From: Echinostoma caproni
Lineage: Eukaryota > Platyhelminthes > Trematoda > Plagiorchiida > Echinostomatidae
Assembly (NCBI GenBank): GCA_900618425.1
Contig: UZAN01039681.1
Span: 49,588-113,587, forward strand
Length of the DNA: 64,000 nt
Direction: 5' to 3'
The translations under genes and the position numbers were made by a program. Below, one piece after another: positions 42,401 through 57,400 of this stretch. Below the pieces are notes generated by a model that saw only the letters and a program-made list of their open reading frames with translations, did no database searches and was not told the origin of the DNA. Numbering within the stretch: position 1 is the first letter of the stretch; each line of letters begins with the position of its first letter.

Positions 42401-45400
42401 AAATTATTGACCGTCGATCGAGTAGCTCTGGGGAAAAGGGTTTCAAGTCCCTGCCCGGATATTCACGGTTCACGTCCTGATAGGGACACGGAAGGTATGC
42501 ACTTTTGACTAGTTTCAAACAAGACAGAACAACTGTCTAGTGCTATTTGTCGCGTACATGTGTTTCCTTATTCTGAATGCTGAGAATTTTCGGTTGAGAG
42601 TGAGTGGAAAAGATATATATACATTAAAAGTCATTCAGTGGGTGAACTTGTTTCTATATGTGTCCAGAAATCCCGGTAAACTCTCTTCTCCATAGATGGT
42701 GGGGCCTTTGAAATTGGCCGTGTTGTTTTTTGTTATCGCTGGAGCTTTGGTTGTTTTCATCACACATAATCTCTGGGTATACTTTTGTATCAATTACGGT
42801 GACCTCAATGATAACCTACAACGCACTCGGTTTAATTTCCATACGAGTATCCGTGGCATATATCAACGAACCGTCCTTGCGAGCGTTTTCTCGTTTTGTG
42901 AGAAAAAAGTTCAAAAGGATCACCAAACATTCACGTGGCAAACGGAAAAACATCGCATTGACTGGAAAGTTGCACTTGAGCACCGAAACCTGAACAGCAT
43001 TGATTTTCTGATCATCTTGTCTTTCAATTTTGCTCAATTCTTTCTAAGCTATCGGACATCGGTCTTCTGATTCACTACGATGAGTACTCCAAAAGTTGTA
43101 TGCTATCTTTCCAAGAATCTTGGTTACAAGAAACCGTCGTGGACGAATTGTTTTAGATTGAAGGCTTCCATGTATTTCGAGCAGATAGACCTCCAGGAAG
43201 GAAAACTAAAGGTGGAGGCGTTATCATTTATGTCCGCCGGTCGTGGTTTAACTGCACCAAATGCATATTTACTCACTGCACACAAAACATTCCTTGTATT
43301 TCTGTAGAATGTAAACCACACTTTCTCCTGCGTCACTCTTTGATCATCTTTTTAAACCTATACATCACTCTTGACTGTATACTCCTAGTGAATTGTCTAC
43401 CTTCCTGGATGTATTCTATCTAAGCATGTTGGAGAAATCTGTCACATCTGTATTCATCTTTGCTGGCGATTTCAACAGATCTGAGGTAAGGTTTCACACA
43501 CTTATGTCCCTTCAAAACATTTTTACTTTTTCCACTCGAAATGAAGCCTCCTTGGACCACGTTTTGTTAACGAACCATCTTTTATCCGTGCCTTCAAACG
43601 TGCACCAGTAGGCAATTCCAATCAGTGTCTGATTAAAGTTTTACCTACAACATGTGGTGAATGGAAGCAAAAAATCTTGATGGAGAATGATGCACGTAAG
43701 ATACACTTACGACAAAATCACCCGACCAATTTGATGGAATTAAAATCCATGGTTAGCGGTATGGACTTACAACAATTCTTCGATCCTGATTTTTCAGTCT
43801 TCTGTGAGAACCTTATCAATTAACTCAGCTATTTTTATGATGTGTGCAGCCCTCAGGAAAAGATTCATCTATAGTCCAACCGATTCATCTCCGATAGACT
43901 GAAATGGTTACGAAGGCTGAAAGAAAGGGCGTATCGATCGAGAGAAAAACTGACGGTCAAATCTGTCAACTTTCACATCAGAAGCGAGATAGCACATCTC
44001 AATCAATTGTATGCTGACACCGTTTTAGGAGACAAATCCTGCCGTCAGCCTTGGAACGGACTGAAGTTGCTCTGTGGTCGTTCAACTTTACTTAATACAG
44101 TCTAATGTGATATCAATGAGCTCAACAAATCATTTGCTTCAATGAGAAACGTTGTGCAAGCTTTACTGAGTCCAAACACAAAGTCACCTGATTTCCACCT
44201 TCCTGTGTCGATCACAATAGAGCAAGTTTTAGAGAAGTTAAATGCTGTCAATGGAAATAAATCCGCTGGTCTTGATGGCTTATCCCCAGTGGTCCTTAAA
44301 ACAAGTGCAAACCACCTCGCACAAACCGTTTCATTTATCTTTAATACACGTCTGACAGAAGGAAGACTAGTTAACACATGGCGTGATGTGCACATCATTC
44401 CATTACCTAAGAAAGAAAAGGGTAAGTTTCGGCCTATTGCCTCTTCTTCAGTATAACTTAAGACTTTTGAGCGTATTATTATGAAACACCTATCTTCTAA
44501 TCTTGATTTTCGTGATTCCAATCAGTCTGCTTATTGTAAGCGTCGCTCTACTTTAGATGCGGTTGCTTGTCTTACACATTCTATTTTATGCACTATAGAC
44601 CAGAACACCAAATTGCTAGCGTTTGTTTCTTGGGCTGCACAAACGCGTTATCTCATTCGACAAAAACATCCTATTGACACTGTTACAGCGAAATAACCTC
44701 CCACCACATCTTTTGAATTGGATGCACGACTATTTTACCGACCGACGCCAATTCACCTGCCTCGATGGTATTAGGCCTTCTGCTGTTACTGTAAACCAGA
44801 GAGTAATGCAGGGTGCAATTTCATCCCCTTTTCTGTTCTTCTTTTATATCCAAAATTTGCCAGTCATCTCAAATGTTTTCACTTTTAAATATGCCGATGA
44901 CATAGTAGTTGGTGGTGCATCTCACAACAACAACCAGTCAATCAACCCTAAGTTCCATTTCTGAATGGTCCGATGGTGTTGTTCTTTCTTTAAACCCCGA
45001 TAAATGCATTGACGTTTTGTTTTTCATTGACTGTGGGTCATCAACTCTTTCTGGATCATTTGTTCCCAATTTCCTAATCAATAACTTAAAAGTTGAAAGG
45101 TTAAAACGCTTCCAATATCTTGAATGTTTCGGGTCTGCTGACCTCAAATGATCCTATCACGTAGAACAAACATTTCTTAAAGTCAGAAAGTTGACCTTTT
45201 ATATTTCAGGCCTTCGGCATCTGAGGGTGCGCTTGTACATCATTTTCACATTTATTTTCTCATGCGTTTTATGCCATTGGACCTACTGCTCTCCCGTTAT
45301 CTTTCCCAGTCTGTTGTCTAAGGATTTCATAATAATTAGACACCCTCTGAAAAGCATCGCTAGAAATGGAGCTGTATCTTACGAGGAGCTGGTTGATTCC

Positions 45401-48400
45401 ATTGTCAACCAACACCTGAATGCGTGTGACCGTCTGTGTGACTCCATCTTGTCCGATGCGTCACATCCCTTACACACACCTCTATCTAGCTTCATTTCAA
45501 CTTATGTAACCCGCAAGAAATTTAAACCTATATACTCGTACCACTGCTTTTCACAAATTCGTTGGATCTTACCTTTCACGTTTGTTGGTTTCTAGAGAGC
45601 GAATATCAAACGAACTTGTACACAGTCCAACGCAAATTTCCACGTTGACATCTTCCTTATATTTTTACGCGCTCTCGATGTCCGACTCATTATCATCTCA
45701 GTAACTATTTGTCAGATTTTAAAGCTCATTTCTAATAGCATGCAATGTCAAAGCATAAGTGATAACATTCTTTTCACTGAAAATTCTGTCCACTTTGGAT
45801 GAATAAAGTGCACTCTTGACTTGACTTGAAGTGGGAAATCTAGTGTGTTCTCATGAACATGAGGTGGACGGAAGATTCGGACCAGAAACGGATTAGATAG
45901 CACTCGTTTAGCACAAATCGACATCATTTTCACGAATCTTGAAGAACATTAAAAACGATCCTGTCATGAAACCTATGAGGATTTTTACTTTTCCGTCGAT
46001 GGGAATTAGTTATGTCGGAGGCGGCAATACGGGACTCTTTTTGCTTTATTACTCTTTAAATCTGCACACCAAATGACTCGGACCGTTACTTGATCACTGA
46101 CAGTTATTAGCGGACCAAGTTTGTCTGGACACAGGGGTTCCGGAAACAGTTCAAAGTCATCGATATATGTGCTGGTGTGTGAGTGTGCACGCGCTCGCTT
46201 GCGTGCACAAATTTGCGTACCGGTCAGAGAGAGAGAGGGAGAGAGAACGAGAGAGCGACTTCCACGGGTCCAGATGACGCATGTACAACGAACTACTTGA
46301 TCAGTCAGACCAGTTAAACGCATAACCTCACGTATCTTCCGGCGGCATGTGCCGACTATAAATACGACAGTCTTTGAGGTCAATTCGAGACCTCAATAAA
46401 AAATCGTGCGGAAATCATTCGTCGAGACAGTGGCAAAAAGCAGCCGCTGTGTGAATCATGCAGTCGATGTATAACATGTTGTTTCACTGGTGAGTATGCG
46501 AGCGCGTATATATACACACACATGCATGTAGTATCCCACGTGTAGCTGTAATAGCCTCAAAACCAATAATCTGTACTGGATGATTTCATGTGGGAAAAAC
46601 AGAGGCAGGATAAGGAGCAATCCTAGGCCGATTATTGGTGGCTTTTCAAAACAAATCTGCCATTTCAAAAGATTGTATACGGTAGAAAAATGGCACCGTT
46701 CCAATTGACTTCTGGGACATCTACTTGAACATTTTATTTTCAGTAAACTCCTAACATATGTTGAGAATAGAGTGTTTCCCGAATTAGTCCCGAAAACGGT
46801 AATTTAATCATATGCTCCAAAGATAAAAATTTCCACAACAAATTTTGTCAAGGAAGGATTCTTTGGCTCGTGTCAAACTGACATCCATCCGGATTTCTTC
46901 AAAGGTGGTAGTTTTGACTGACGATTGGAAGCAAGGAAGTGACTTTCGGCGTAAAACTGACAGAAATCAGCTTTTTCATGTTTGACAGGCCCATTTGGTT
47001 GTACGTGATAATCTTGTCACGTTGGATAGTCTCGCTCGGTTTTCTCACTTATTGTTACTCATTAAATGTGACGCCCGAAAAATTTCAGTTCCGATTGTGC
47101 TACTTTATGATGAACGCAACTAGTAGCATAAGAAGGCACTGAAGGGGTTGAAATCCATACCGGACACATGTATTTTTTTGCTTGACTCCATCAATTTTGC
47201 TTGTGGGGGTTACATTATTCTGACGTTCTTTACTATTTACCTAATGATCGTGATGAAGTATTCCAGCGTTACGCTTCTTGATTGGAAGGAGTGTGGTTAC
47301 CACAGATCAGAGGAAGTATGAACCGAAGAGTTTAGAAGCACTGCAGGGATATTTCAGTTTCGTAAAGAGTTCCCTGCGCAGCTCCACAGCCAGTAACATT
47401 ATCAGACCCTGGACTGCTCAGGCGGAATACCAGCGTAGTGCTGATACCGAGCACCGGCCAATTGATCNACTGATCAACATTACCACCACAATGATTATCC
47501 ATTATCAGAATATTCCCTAGCATGTCGCAACCCTTAGAAATTTTGCACTTAATCCCCTTTCAGATCAGTAAAACCCAACATAAATCGTCCCTTTATTTTA
47601 TAAACTATATATTTGTCAAAACTCTTATCGAGCTTCAAAGAACGAAACAGTGATTCACAAGGAGACAACAATTCCAGTAATCTCTCTCCTGGAATCACAT
47701 TCATCTCCTCAAAAGTAGCATTCTTTCAACAATGTGTACAATTCTTGGTGGAGTATTTTATCATTGATATTGCGAGTGTAGAATTCCCAGGGTTAAACAA
47801 GCCCACACACACACACAAGCGCACAATTTGGGTATCCAAAATCTGCAACCATTCAGTGTCACTGCTGTTCGCTCCCATATAGGGTTTGAGGATAGGACTG
47901 TGTACATCATACATTTCACTCACTGTCCAACAGTGGGACTTTCACGGTTCCGTTGGGGACGTGATGCGTCTGGGAACCAAATGTGACGGACATGAAAGGT
48001 TACGGTCCACACGCTTGGTGACCACAGCAGGACCTGGTTCGACAATATGCACGCCCACAACACACACACAGACGTATGCATACATGCGAACACAGGNNNN
48101 NNNNNNNNNNNNNNNNNNNNNNNNNNNNNNNNNNNNNNNNNNNNNNNNNNNNNNNNNNNNNNNNNNNNNNNNNNNNNNNNNNNNNNNNNNNNNNNNNNNN
48201 NNNNNNNNNNNNNNNNNNNNNNNNNNNNNNNNNNNNNNNNNNNNNNNNNNNNNNNNNNNNNNNNNNNNNNNNNNNNNNNNNNNNNNNNNNNNNNNNNNNN
48301 NNNNNNNNNNNNNNNNNNNNNNNNNNNNNNNNNNNNNNNNNNNNNNNNNNNNNNNNNNNNNNNNNNNNNNNNNNNNNNNNNNNNNNNNNNNNNNNNNNNN

Positions 48401-51400
48401 NNNNNNNNNNNNNNNNNNNNNNNNNNNNNNNNNNNNNNNNNNNNNNNNNNNNNNNNNNNNNNNNNNNNNNNNNNNNNNNNNNNNNNNNNNNNNNNNNNNN
48501 NNNNNNNNNNNNNNNNNNNNNNNNNNNNNNNNNNNNNNNNNNNNNNNNNNNNNNNNNNNNNNNNNNNNNNNNNNNNNNNNNNNNNNNNNNNNNNNNNNNN
48601 NNNNNNNNNNNNNNNGCGCACAGAGGCAGGACAGTGACGGGCGTCCTCACTGTCTCACTGTGATGCATCGATTTCGAACTTCGATGTCGAAACTTGTGGG
48701 GTTAACCGATAAACACTTGGGCGACATTGTCACCCCAATAAGCAGAATATTACTGGAGAAGCTGTGATTTTAAAATTATTGAGGCTCAGTGCTTCAAACA
48801 ACTCACTTCATTCTGTTCTTCTTCTATCCTTATAAGCTGTATTCAATCTTTTTTTGGATTTGATAATATATAAAATTAATGATACACTTGGATAAAATCT
48901 GTTGGATATTTGGTGTTCTAAACTACTACTTACATGGGTGAGGACAAAGTATTCTGAACTCCATCGACATTTACTCCTTTATATTGAGGTTATTAGACCA
49001 GTTGCAAAGGGCACCATCGGTTTACGTCTTTCATGTTTTTCTATTCACTACTAGATGACGAAAGGTGGGAAATTCACCAATAAGCACCTACTGTCACAAG
49101 GCAAAATAACCATCTCTAATTTGTTATATTAGCACTACCTTAAGGGAACTATAAATGTTTTCTGGATGACTATTAACTTAACTACTCAACGCTAATTGTA
49201 TACAAGTACAATATCCTCCAACGAAATAAAAAATGAGTTTCCNCCGTCATTCTTGGAACATAAGAGTGATGATCACATTGAAGAGATTTCTATTATCAAG
49301 CGAGCTACCAAGACGTCAACAGGAATAACCGCAAATGAACCCAAGCTAGTTTGATTTGAATAATAATTAACTATTGCTCAATTATCTTTCTGTTTTACTT
49401 AAGGACTGTTTCGCTATCAGTTGCCCCGCTGCTGAAGAAGGGGCTACACAACAGTTGCTTGAAGCACTGCAAACGACGTTCAATTTCTTACTTCTTACTT
49501 CGTATTACTCCATTTCCCGAAAACGTATCGGGAAAAACTGTAATCGGAAGACCAGTGTTTGATCAGGTGACTAACACTATTCATCTAGTGTTAGGCGATC
49601 AAACTTCAACGCATACTATCGACCAAGAATGGTGATCCCTCTTGAACAAAAGGGTTCATTGAACTCAGAGGATGGTGGGGACGTATTCCTGGAAAATCAG
49701 TAGCGCTGATCACCACGTTTTCTTATTAATCATCATTTCTGTTCTACTTCGCAATTAACGAGAAATTGGGATACGCCCACGGTGACCTGCCAGAGGTTGG
49801 TAATCAATGGAAACCTGAAGAAACTTTATGCGATTCGGAGTAAGCTGATGACGTCATTTGTCGGTTGCAATTTATAAACTATGTTTAAAACGTTAACTAA
49901 TTATTGGTGCCACTACTCTTCGGACTTGAGGCGCGCCTTCAAAGTGCGAAACACCATAGCAAGATGGTCAGTCAAAAACCTCTTCTTAGAACCTCTAAGG
50001 TCAAATATTCTCCACGAATATTCTATTCCACACCTCGAGAACCGTGTGATCACTGGCGCTAATGTCCTATGAAGTGACTGTGTAAATATATTTGGCTCCA
50101 TTTGTCGAATTAAGGTGGCATTTCAAAGTGACGTTTGAGTGGAGTGAAAAACTTGTGCAGTGATCTGGAATATGTGAGGTTCCGCCTTGTATTTGTAAAT
50201 CCTTAAGGTTGTGCGTATGGAAGACAATCTCCAGTATGAGATTGTTGTCCGCCCAGTCAAAAGTCGCAAAGGGATTAGACTGTAATTTATTGTTTTGATT
50301 GGTAGGCGGGACGTGTTGGTATCAGTAGCCCTAGCTATTTGGGGACCGTGATAAGCAAATCTATCTAGCAAATCTTATTTCGCAGTTGCTGGTCCAAGGC
50401 GGAGAATATCATGTGAAGCTTACCCATTGATGCCGAGACGAAGTATAAAGAACTGTATGGAACTATCAGGTGCTCTTAACTTTTGGCGACTCGTTAGATT
50501 AACCTTGAAATGGATTGGCTAGACACACTTACGGACAAGGAGATAAATGGAGAAGAGTGGTGTTCCAGTTTTTATCTCCTGACACGGGTAACTGTTGGAA
50601 GGTTCGTAGGGAAAGATCTGGTCTACCCTCTCTCTCTGTTGACGAAATCATTTTGCATTCCTTTGCTTAGTGAGCTTAGTCTTATATCCATCTACCGGAC
50701 AAATGCACATTTACTTTTGGGTACATTGTGAGTTAACGAATGATTAGTGGGATCTGTTTCATGGCAATTTCCTTTACAGCCATTGATAGTATTACTTTCT
50801 ACTTATGTAAACTGCTGCTCCCATGTTGTTCTATATACCATAGATATGTACTAAACGCATGTGTTAAGTGAACACCAATAAAATCCCCTAATACTGATTA
50901 TTCCACATCCACAAACAGCAAGTCAACAACAAAAAAACACGATCACTCCTTGTTTGTTTAAGTTTCACCTGAAAAAGTGATGTAAGTCAAGACACGAGAC
51001 ATGTGTCGAATCGCATCAGGGAGCATCGTCGTGGTTGATCCAACCTGGGAGAAATAAGGGCGTGCATGACGGTACAAATAATCTTGTTGTTTCAAACCTA
51101 TCATGCATTCCCTGTGCACGATTCACACATCACTGGAACGTTAATGTCAGATGTCGACAAAGATGTCGTGTCTGCGGTAGAGCTGACTGTATTACAATTT
51201 TTCAACAACAACACAATTTTCCCTAAAACAACCACATCCCTCACTGAGGCCAAGAAAACTAATTAAACAGATATCTTTTCAAAAAAGGAATCTCAATAAA
51301 ATTTTTACGATTAACGGTTGATTAGCTAGGATTCGATTTACATTCATCAGTTTGGTTATTCATTAAGAAACTATCACGATAAAATAGAGTTTACTTCGTT

Positions 51401-54400
51401 ATTCGAATTTCAAGTGATGCATTGAAGCCGGATTCCAGTTGAAGAACTTAGTCACATTTTAAAAGGGTCACTTCTGTAAAGCGTTTTTTCTGCCCTAAAC
51501 GAGTGGCGGTATACGCTGTATAAGCAGAGTCTGTAAACAAACAACGTATTCTAAATGAATAGTAGTCCATAAATTCCAAATGAAATAAACCGGAAGTTTT
51601 TTCCATGCATTCTTTGCATCAGTTTGTCACTTCAACAAATCAAAAACATCAGCTTTCCAGTCACGCAATCGACACCAATTTGCATGCTGCGGACAGAATT
51701 GGTAGTAGTAGTGTATATGTACGGTCATGTGCGTGTGCGTGTGTGACAGACGGGAACTTCCGACTGGAGTCACCGATGCAGCAGGACTGACAAAAAGCCG
51801 TCTGGAAAAATTGCTTCACAGCGGATTTTCATTACGTGGATCTCTAATCAAAGATGTGTTTGTTTGGTTGGTTGGTTGGTTTTCGGTTATCTGATGTCAA
51901 ACAATTGTTGATTCAATCAAGCTTTTTTTTGCTACACATCAAGTACAAACTCCATTTACAATTCATGCAAGTAAAACTTGTTCTGTTTTCATTCGCGGTC
52001 ATAAAAAGCACTAACGGGGTGTATAATGAATCAGTCCTCGAACTGGTAATCGATTAATCAATAAACACTGCTTGATATTTCGCGATTCTGCACTCATTGT
52101 AAAACTGTCCGGTCAACTAAACCTTGACGATAAACTGTGTTTCGCGGTCTACAAAAAGTCACATTGCTCTCTATTTCTGTTGAGCTGATCTGGTTTTGAT
52201 TGCAGACTAGTTATTTCTTTTAAATCTAGCAGAACGTGAACAGATAAACTGGAATGTGCATTTTTCTGATAAAACCTAACCTGTATCAAGAAAATGTAAA
52301 CCCTCACGCAATTGGTTTGGATTCTGAGAGTAGCACGGGATCACAAATTCACTTTCGTAACTCATCGCTTTTGAATCTAATCTGTGCTTCTAAATCACAA
52401 AATATAGTTGCATTTAAGTTGACGGTGATGGTGGTCATAAATTCCTTCTTGGATTACAAACTTTTCGGAATGACCCGTCGACCACCCTATAATCAATATT
52501 CAACGTAGAAAAGTGGAGACGTAAGTTGGCACTGGTCAAATTGAAATAATTGTATCGCGGAAAGATGAGGTTTTATAAAACGTCGTTTTTTGAAACTAAA
52601 TCTTATGCATATTCATCTTTGCCAACTAAAGCTTACTGAGAATGCAAACATTCAGTATGTAGATGAAGGCTACTATGTGGCTTCATGATCCTGTATTGAT
52701 TTTTTCCATCCGATAAAGGATGCCATCATCTACATCCATTATGTTTAGATTATTGTGAAGGTTTTGTGCGTGGTAGAATCTAGACCGGAATGCTTTAGTA
52801 ATTGCCCAGAGATAAGCGTTTGTCCCTCGACCTCGACTGATTCTTTACTATCGTGCGGACATTTTTGGAGGGCAATCAGGATGCAATAGATCAAAATCTT
52901 ACGAACAAATGAACGACCAGGTTTGGTCGACAGAACCAGAAACCATCTTTGTATCTCAATGGGATAATCATCTTCGCGCAATAATATTTGTCTTCCAAGT
53001 AGGGATCTTACTAACAAAGTCGGTATGTTTCCGTCGGTAATCTCACAAGCGATTTAATTTGCTGCCACTAGAAAGCTTCAGGTTTTGAAGTCCGAAGTTC
53101 GAAACCTGTTACAACCATCACACCTCGTTGATAGGTAGCTTTACTGGTGTCTCACTTAGTACCCCACCTATCTCAATTTTTCTGCCGAATCCCTTTAGCG
53201 AAATATATGTCTCTGTTTGAATGGGGGTTACTCCTTCAGCTAATTATAACACAACTACATAAAAAGACATCTGCCACCAATGGACCATACAAAAACGTTG
53301 ACGAGTCCATCCAACTCAACAAAAAAATCGTGGTGACTGGATAAAGCTACACTTGAATAAACTTGTTTTCTGGCTATCTATTTCTTTTAAGTCCAGCTCA
53401 TTCTTCTGATGATCATTTCATTGGCGCATGGTGGAACCTATTGCACTACATAATTTTACTCGACGAATTTATGTATGAATGCTTTTTATTTCGTTTTGGC
53501 TTATTGAGTATATAAAGATGCAATCAGCTTTCGGGACGTGGGTTGTGGTCAAACATTGACTGTCTGGGTAAATACAGAAATTGGTAAAGTGGGCGGCGGT
53601 GGTGGGATTCGAACCAGGGATCTCTTGGTCACTATCTTTATTGTCTTAACCAGTTGACTACCACCACCCTAAAACTCCAACCGATACGGAGCAACAGACA
53701 ACTGATTTATCTTTACTTGGATGTGAACTGTAAAACTTCGGGGTGAAATATTATTCCTAACGCTTATGAGTTCTGAAACCTTCTGACACATCTAATGTGA
53801 GGCTACCCTACATTGTTATGATCCACCGACAGACTGATTAACACAGTTGCAATGAGGTGTTCACAGTAGATATGTTTTCAGTTATGGTGCGCTTAATCCC
53901 CGTAAACGATAACTAACAAACTATCGTTCCGATTCGTGTTTTGCAAAGCACAGCCGCGGTTTCCGAACCGAAATCCGTTTATGAGAACTACATTCCACTG
54001 TCTCTCCGTCTACTCCTATCAAGACAAAGGTTGACGGGTATAAAGCATATTTCAAGTGAATTGGTTTGCTTCAAGTATTTCATATTGAGATCTTGTTTTT
54101 CAAAGTCACCGAACTTTTTCCTGATCGATTTGACTCCGTCTACCGGTCCAATGATGAAAATAGGTACAGGAAACTGGATCACGGGATAAGGGCTTGAGAA
54201 CACAGTGAACAAGAGTTAACACGGTTCAAAACAGTTGCACAAGATAAATGGATGGGTACTTACTCCAAAGGAGCATTTGATCACATCTCGATCGAATTTC
54301 AACAAAATCAGATACCGGTTGAGCATGTCCAGAGCACAATCCTCCTCGGAATAGTGTTGTACTTTCACCAGATAGTTTTGCACTGCCCGTCTAAGTGCTT

Positions 54401-57400
54401 TATTCTGTCACAGAGGTGATTGGGGGGAAAATCGTAGGTAGAACCACTTTAAGTGACCTGTTTAGAGTGTGGCATCAAAATGAGGTCACGATATATTGGA
54501 TGTGACTTACACCACTATGTTGATCGGGCATTTGTGTTCATTTTCTCAATCGCACAGATTGACCGATTCTTAGCATTCTTTTAACTCTCGGCTGCCATGC
54601 ACAAATGCAATTCAATCTTTTCTCGATTAGAGCTCGACACATGCTGACAGACATTCGTACATGTGCTAGCAAGAAAATGAGACAATCCAGCAATTGCGCT
54701 AGGTGGTTGAGGGGTGGTGTACACGTGTGCGCATACACAATCACTCATTATTCATTCCAGCACGTGGCGATCGATATTCGACGGGGCACAATTCACGCGC
54801 AACCCACACTGGTGTATACACATGATTATATACACTGGCACGCGTGCACACACACACACACACACACATACGGGGCTAACCAAATGAGGCTCAACAACTG
54901 TGCATGTGCACTCAAGTGTACATGTGAAGTGAACACGGTGGCAACCGAATTTGGATTGGCTTACAACTGATCATCTGTCGTTCACACAAAAATATTCCTG
55001 ACATGAGATGCCGGCACATTGTGAGACGGAATGTGATGAAGATGTGTGGACTACAAGATAAAAGACCATTGCCAATGAGGTATGTGACAAGATGGAGTAG
55101 ATGATATGATTTGTGCTCTCCATTGACTTGGCTCACATCTCACTGAAGTCATGAATCACGGCTAGCTCTAATGGATTTTGACTGGACAGCAGTATCTAGT
55201 TAAATGTCAATCTTTCACGGTAGCCTGCCGAGGTGGAAAGAAATTACTTGCATTTGGATATAGGCAATGGATGACTGTTTTGTCAGAAATCCTTAGCCAT
55301 TTTTTAAATCCACCACTCATCGCAACTACTAGAAGAACACAGAAAATTGTGAAAAGTGTATTGATCATGCTGAATAACTAATCCGTGAACGAGCAAAGAG
55401 CTAGAGGGTTATTGTCGCCACCACAGAATGCTTTTAGAATTTGTTCATGCTGTCAACCTTATGTTCTCAGAAGTGTGTTATTCTAGATTGAAACTACATG
55501 TGGACACTTATTTGCGCACCTTTTACAATAAAGAATTTGTTACTTGTCTTCGTGTCACGTACGGTTGCGAACCGATAAATCTTCCAAATATTGACTATCA
55601 AACCCCAACATTTTAGCTTTCCGTGACTGTTTTTAACGAACCTATTGGGTCAGCGATTCCACGCACCCCTCCCCTGATTTTAATCTAAAACTGTGCATGC
55701 TTAATGAATGAACAGAAACAAGAACACAAAAGTCATCTGCTTTCGTAATTTTGAGCCCAAAAACAAAAAATGCAAACAATCACAATTAAGTTTTTTTCAT
55801 TTTTAAACAATCCAGTAATCATTTTGAAAAATCAAAAAGATTTATCAATTAACCTGGTTAACATTGCTCATTCTAGCAGCTACATAAGGTGCCTGCAACA
55901 TCCAGATGCAAGTCAGAGTGATAGGTAACACGGTAAAACACCGTGGGATGAAAACAGCCCAATTTCATGGAAATAAAAACACACTGGATTTATTCAAGTT
56001 TCCTAAATAAATTGTCTGGTGACAACTATTATTTAGAAGAAGCACAATCATAGGCTTTATAGTTTCTCTTTTAGCTATAGTGCGAAAATTTTATGGACGA
56101 AAATTAATGAAACAAGTTTCGGGTTCACTAATGCCCAATAGTTCAGAATTTTCGAAATCTGTCGCTAAATTGGATTTCTGGATGGAAGAATTTAGCGGTT
56201 CACTATTGAAAACTATTGTTTGAACGCTAATCGCCAGGCCAGTATATTCGTTTGCATCTTTTCCATTTGAATCGGAATAAATAAATCTAAAAAACATTTG
56301 TGGTTGATTATTCCAATATGCTACGCAGAACTTGAATATCTAGTGAACACTTCCGGTAGTTGTTTTTTTATTTTACGCATCAACTCCTAACGATTAAGTA
56401 CAGTAAAGTATACCGTTTAAAATAGAGCCTTTCACTGACTGACAGCGATGGACACCATTTTATATTCGGTGGCCATTTTTTATACGTGTTTTAGAAAAGA
56501 AAGGCAAAACCTGCTTGGTCAAAATCCTCGAAGTTTTCATGCGAAGCTCAAATTGGGGTGAACAACACCGTGGCCATCTATCAGTAATCTTTTTAAATTT
56601 TCTCATTGCCCTCATTTCTCCTCCATCGTGGTATCGGAGAAGTCAAAACCACTGATAGCTGAAATTATAATTAGGTAGTAAAGTGCAGATTACAATAGCG
56701 CGTATTAAAAATCCGCTGTCTATTTGATCGCTTTTTACAAGAGCTGATTGTATTAAAATATTTGGGCTCAAAATCCTTCAATGTAAGTCCCAGTTACGTG
56801 GATCGGCGTAACACAATTCGTGGGACAAGGAACTGTGACGAAAAAATCAATTCATAAATTAAATTGTTAGGTTATTGTCAAAAAATATAAAAACAAGCAC
56901 AAAACGACTATTTAATATTCATAGACGTCTATTACACTATATCTTGCAAAAAAGATTCACCCGTGTCTAATAGATTTGTCAGACCATTTTTGTAATGTTT
57001 TTGAACTTCAGGATTTTCTCAAATATATTTTTAATTTTCTGACGAATTTTACCGCTTCATTTTTTAGTATCCTCTCCTTTATGAGACTGTACTCGATTTA
57101 CGAACAGAAGACCGTCCATCTGATGAACGAGGATAGCGATTTGAGGCGTGCATGAGTGTTACTGCCTGATACAGTTGTTCATTTATCTGATAAGGATGGA
57201 ATTCCCAGTGAATCGATGATTGAATCGTTAAATTGAAATGCAAAATATGAGACCAGTGTTCATCAGTTATCACAACAAACTCCTGTCTACCAGCTCAATT
57301 GAGAGTTTCGTTTGGAAAGTTAACCAACGCAAATGACCCGCAGACAGTGCGCAAACTGACTGACTGCCACCGAAGACATCTAAGCAATAACGCAGTTGAG

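Larger units (their letters stand above)
40828..54263 (-). other. FAK intron 5 (13.4 kb)
   Basis: Contains a SINE-B copy (42410), the near full-length CR1-like LINE (42985-45830), the 519-base assembly gap (48097-48615), a tRNA-like relic (53591) and GA/CA microsatellites. About 40830-42400, 45840-48090 and 48620-53580 hold no feature I can support. Confidence 0.85.

Noticed and set aside
46006..46383. 125-codon minus-strand frame
   Set aside because: Much of it is translated GA microsatellite and CA-like alternation; no domain.
47886..48767. Long open frames of 195-293 codons
   Set aside because: They consist almost entirely of the 519-base N gap translated as X.
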